Positions 25,542 to 26,329 of a stretch of 26,329 nucleotides of DNA are shown in pieces. The translations under genes and the position numbers were made by a program. The notes beneath the pieces were generated by a model. It was not told the DNA's origin. It saw only the letters and a program-made list of their open reading frames with translations, and did no database searches. The stretch's first letter is position 1. Each line of letters opens with the position of its first letter. The stretch is taken from NCBI GenBank assembly GCA_903923345.1, contig CAIXXI010000066.1, forward strand, positions 1 through 26,329, given 5' to 3'. This stretch comes from an uncultured Burkholderiales bacterium (GTDB lineage Bacteria; Pseudomonadota; Gammaproteobacteria; Burkholderiales; Burkholderiaceae_E).

Positions 25542-26320
25542 GGCGTGCGTTTGCCTTCGAGGGTCGGCTTCGAGTCGAGCGCGCCGGGTGCGCGCACGAC
25601 GAAGCCATTGGGATAGCGCAGATCCACCGAGACGATGTCGCGGCTCAGACGTGACTGGACCTGCTGATGAACCGAAACCCAGCGGCTGATCCGATCGGCG
25701 ATCGAGGTGTCCTGCTCGCGACCGAGCAACAGCATCAGGCCGTCATCCAGTCGCGCGCTCCAGGCGTATCGACTCGACAGCGTCACCGCCTCCGGCGCGC
25801 GCCCGATCGGTGCGAGATGCTCGCGCAGCTCCGCCCAGCGACGGGTGACGAGGGCCTCGCTGCCGGGCGGCCCGGAGAATTCCAGCAAGCGGGTGGCGGC
25901 CTCGGCATCGGCGACATTGGCCGCGAACAGCTCACCCTGTCGATTGACCAGGCGCCCGTCGCTCCAGACGGCCAGCGGTTGATGCTCCTCGATCCCCACT
26001 CTGAGGGTGTCAGGCCAGACCCGCCTGACCTCGGCCCGCCTGACCCAGGGGACCTGCTCGTAGCGCTCGCGCACGGCTTCGAGGTTGATGCTGAAGAAGT
26101 TGCCTTTGAACTGGGTCGCACCCGCTGAGCGCAGCGCCGCTGCATTGACATGCGCAAGCGAATCGTCTGCCAGCGACGGTTCAACAAGCACTGTGCGCAG
26201 GGCAAACGCGGGGCGCTGTGTGAGCCAGACGATGGCGCCGTACAGCAGCGCGGCCGCCGCCACCGCCATCAGGCCGTTGGCCAGGACGTTGAGCAGGCGC
26301 ACGTCATGCCAGGGATTCAC
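25538..26320 (-). CDS. ftsQ: Cell division protein FtsQ
   Basis: This 260-residue bitopic inner-membrane protein of the divisome has a short cytoplasmic N-terminus (MNPWHDVRLLN), a transmembrane helix (about residues 12-34), a POTRA domain (about 39-112, FALRTVLVE to VGIEEHQPLAVW) and the FtsQ beta domain to about 245. The start is a GTG at 26320, supported by the conserved WHDVRLLN N-terminus. A TGA in another frame overlaps it as GTGA, which suggests the upstream gene (in most relatives ddl, D-Ala-D-Ala ligase) ends there; only 13 bases of it are in the window. The four-base overlap with ftsA shows a tight operon. Confidence 0.96.
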   Translation of the reverse strand: MNPWHDVRLLNVLANGLMAVAAAALLYGAIVWLTQRPAFALRTVLVEPSLADDSLAHVNAAALRSAGATQFKGNFFSINLEAVRERYEQVPWVRRAEVRRVWPDTLRVGIEEHQPLAVWSDGRLVNRQGELFAANVADAEAATRLLEFSGPPGSEALVTRRWAELREHLAPIGRAPEAVTLSSRYAWSARLDDGLMLLLGREQDTSIADRISRWVSVHQQVQSRLSRDIVSVDLRYPNGFVVRAPGALDSKPTLEGKRTP

Positions 26321-26329
26321 TGAGTGCCC

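Noticed and set aside
26317..26329. 3' end of an upstream gene (probably ddl) overlapping the ftsQ start
   Set aside because: A TGA overlaps the ftsQ GTG as expected, but 13 bases cannot identify a gene. It is mentioned only under ftsQ.

Overview
The window is GC-rich, densely coding chromosomal DNA from a betaproteobacterium, most likely a member of the Burkholderiales. The basis is the gene order ftsQ-ftsA-ftsZ-peroxiredoxin-lpxC-small membrane protein-DciA-like-secA ... argJ-DUF815 ATPase-Nudix/ThiE, meeting pilD-coaE-zapD-yacG. That arrangement is familiar from the division and cell-wall (dcw) neighbourhood of this class. No gap between genes exceeds about 200 bases, and I see no rRNA, tRNA, insertion sequence or CRISPR array.

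Left end (1-4.55 kb): an envelope-related accessory block. It holds the 3' part of a sulfatase, which ends at a good intrinsic terminator. Convergent to it is a minus-strand group of three exported proteins: a predicted outer-membrane beta-barrel with a glycine-rich loop, a DUF3300 protein and a DUF2950 protein.

4.7-9.8 kb (plus strand): a two-component system comes first. Its histidine kinase has a periplasmic domain resembling an ABC-transporter binding protein, and it overlaps a FixJ/NarL-type regulator. It runs directly into pilD, coaE, zapD and yacG. The type IV pilus genes pilB and pilC, which often precede pilD in related bacteria, are not there.

9.8-13.0 kb (minus strand): argJ, a DUF815 ATPase and a Nudix/thiamine-phosphate-synthase-like fusion form a tight run.

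13.1-17.85 kb: an accessory insertion between argJ and secA. One arm is a minus-strand operon for a Gluconate_2-dh3-type small subunit, an enolase-superfamily dehydratase-like enzyme, and a GMC flavoprotein with a Cys cluster. It looks like a sugar or sugar-acid oxidation/dehydration module. Divergent from it is a gene that fuses a STAS (anti-sigma-factor-antagonist) domain to an aminoglycoside/choline-kinase-like domain. This is the least conventional part of the window.

17.9-26.3 kb: secA (minus) diverges from a DciA-like gene. Then come a 60-residue membrane protein, lpxC, peroxiredoxin, ftsZ, ftsA and ftsQ (minus). ftsQ starts at the extreme right edge and apparently overlaps the end of an upstream gene, probably ddl. 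FtsZ carries a Lys in place of a normally invariant Gly in the tubulin signature loop (GMGKGTGTG), which deserves a check. The ftsA-ftsZ spacer holds a cluster of TCAGT repeats.
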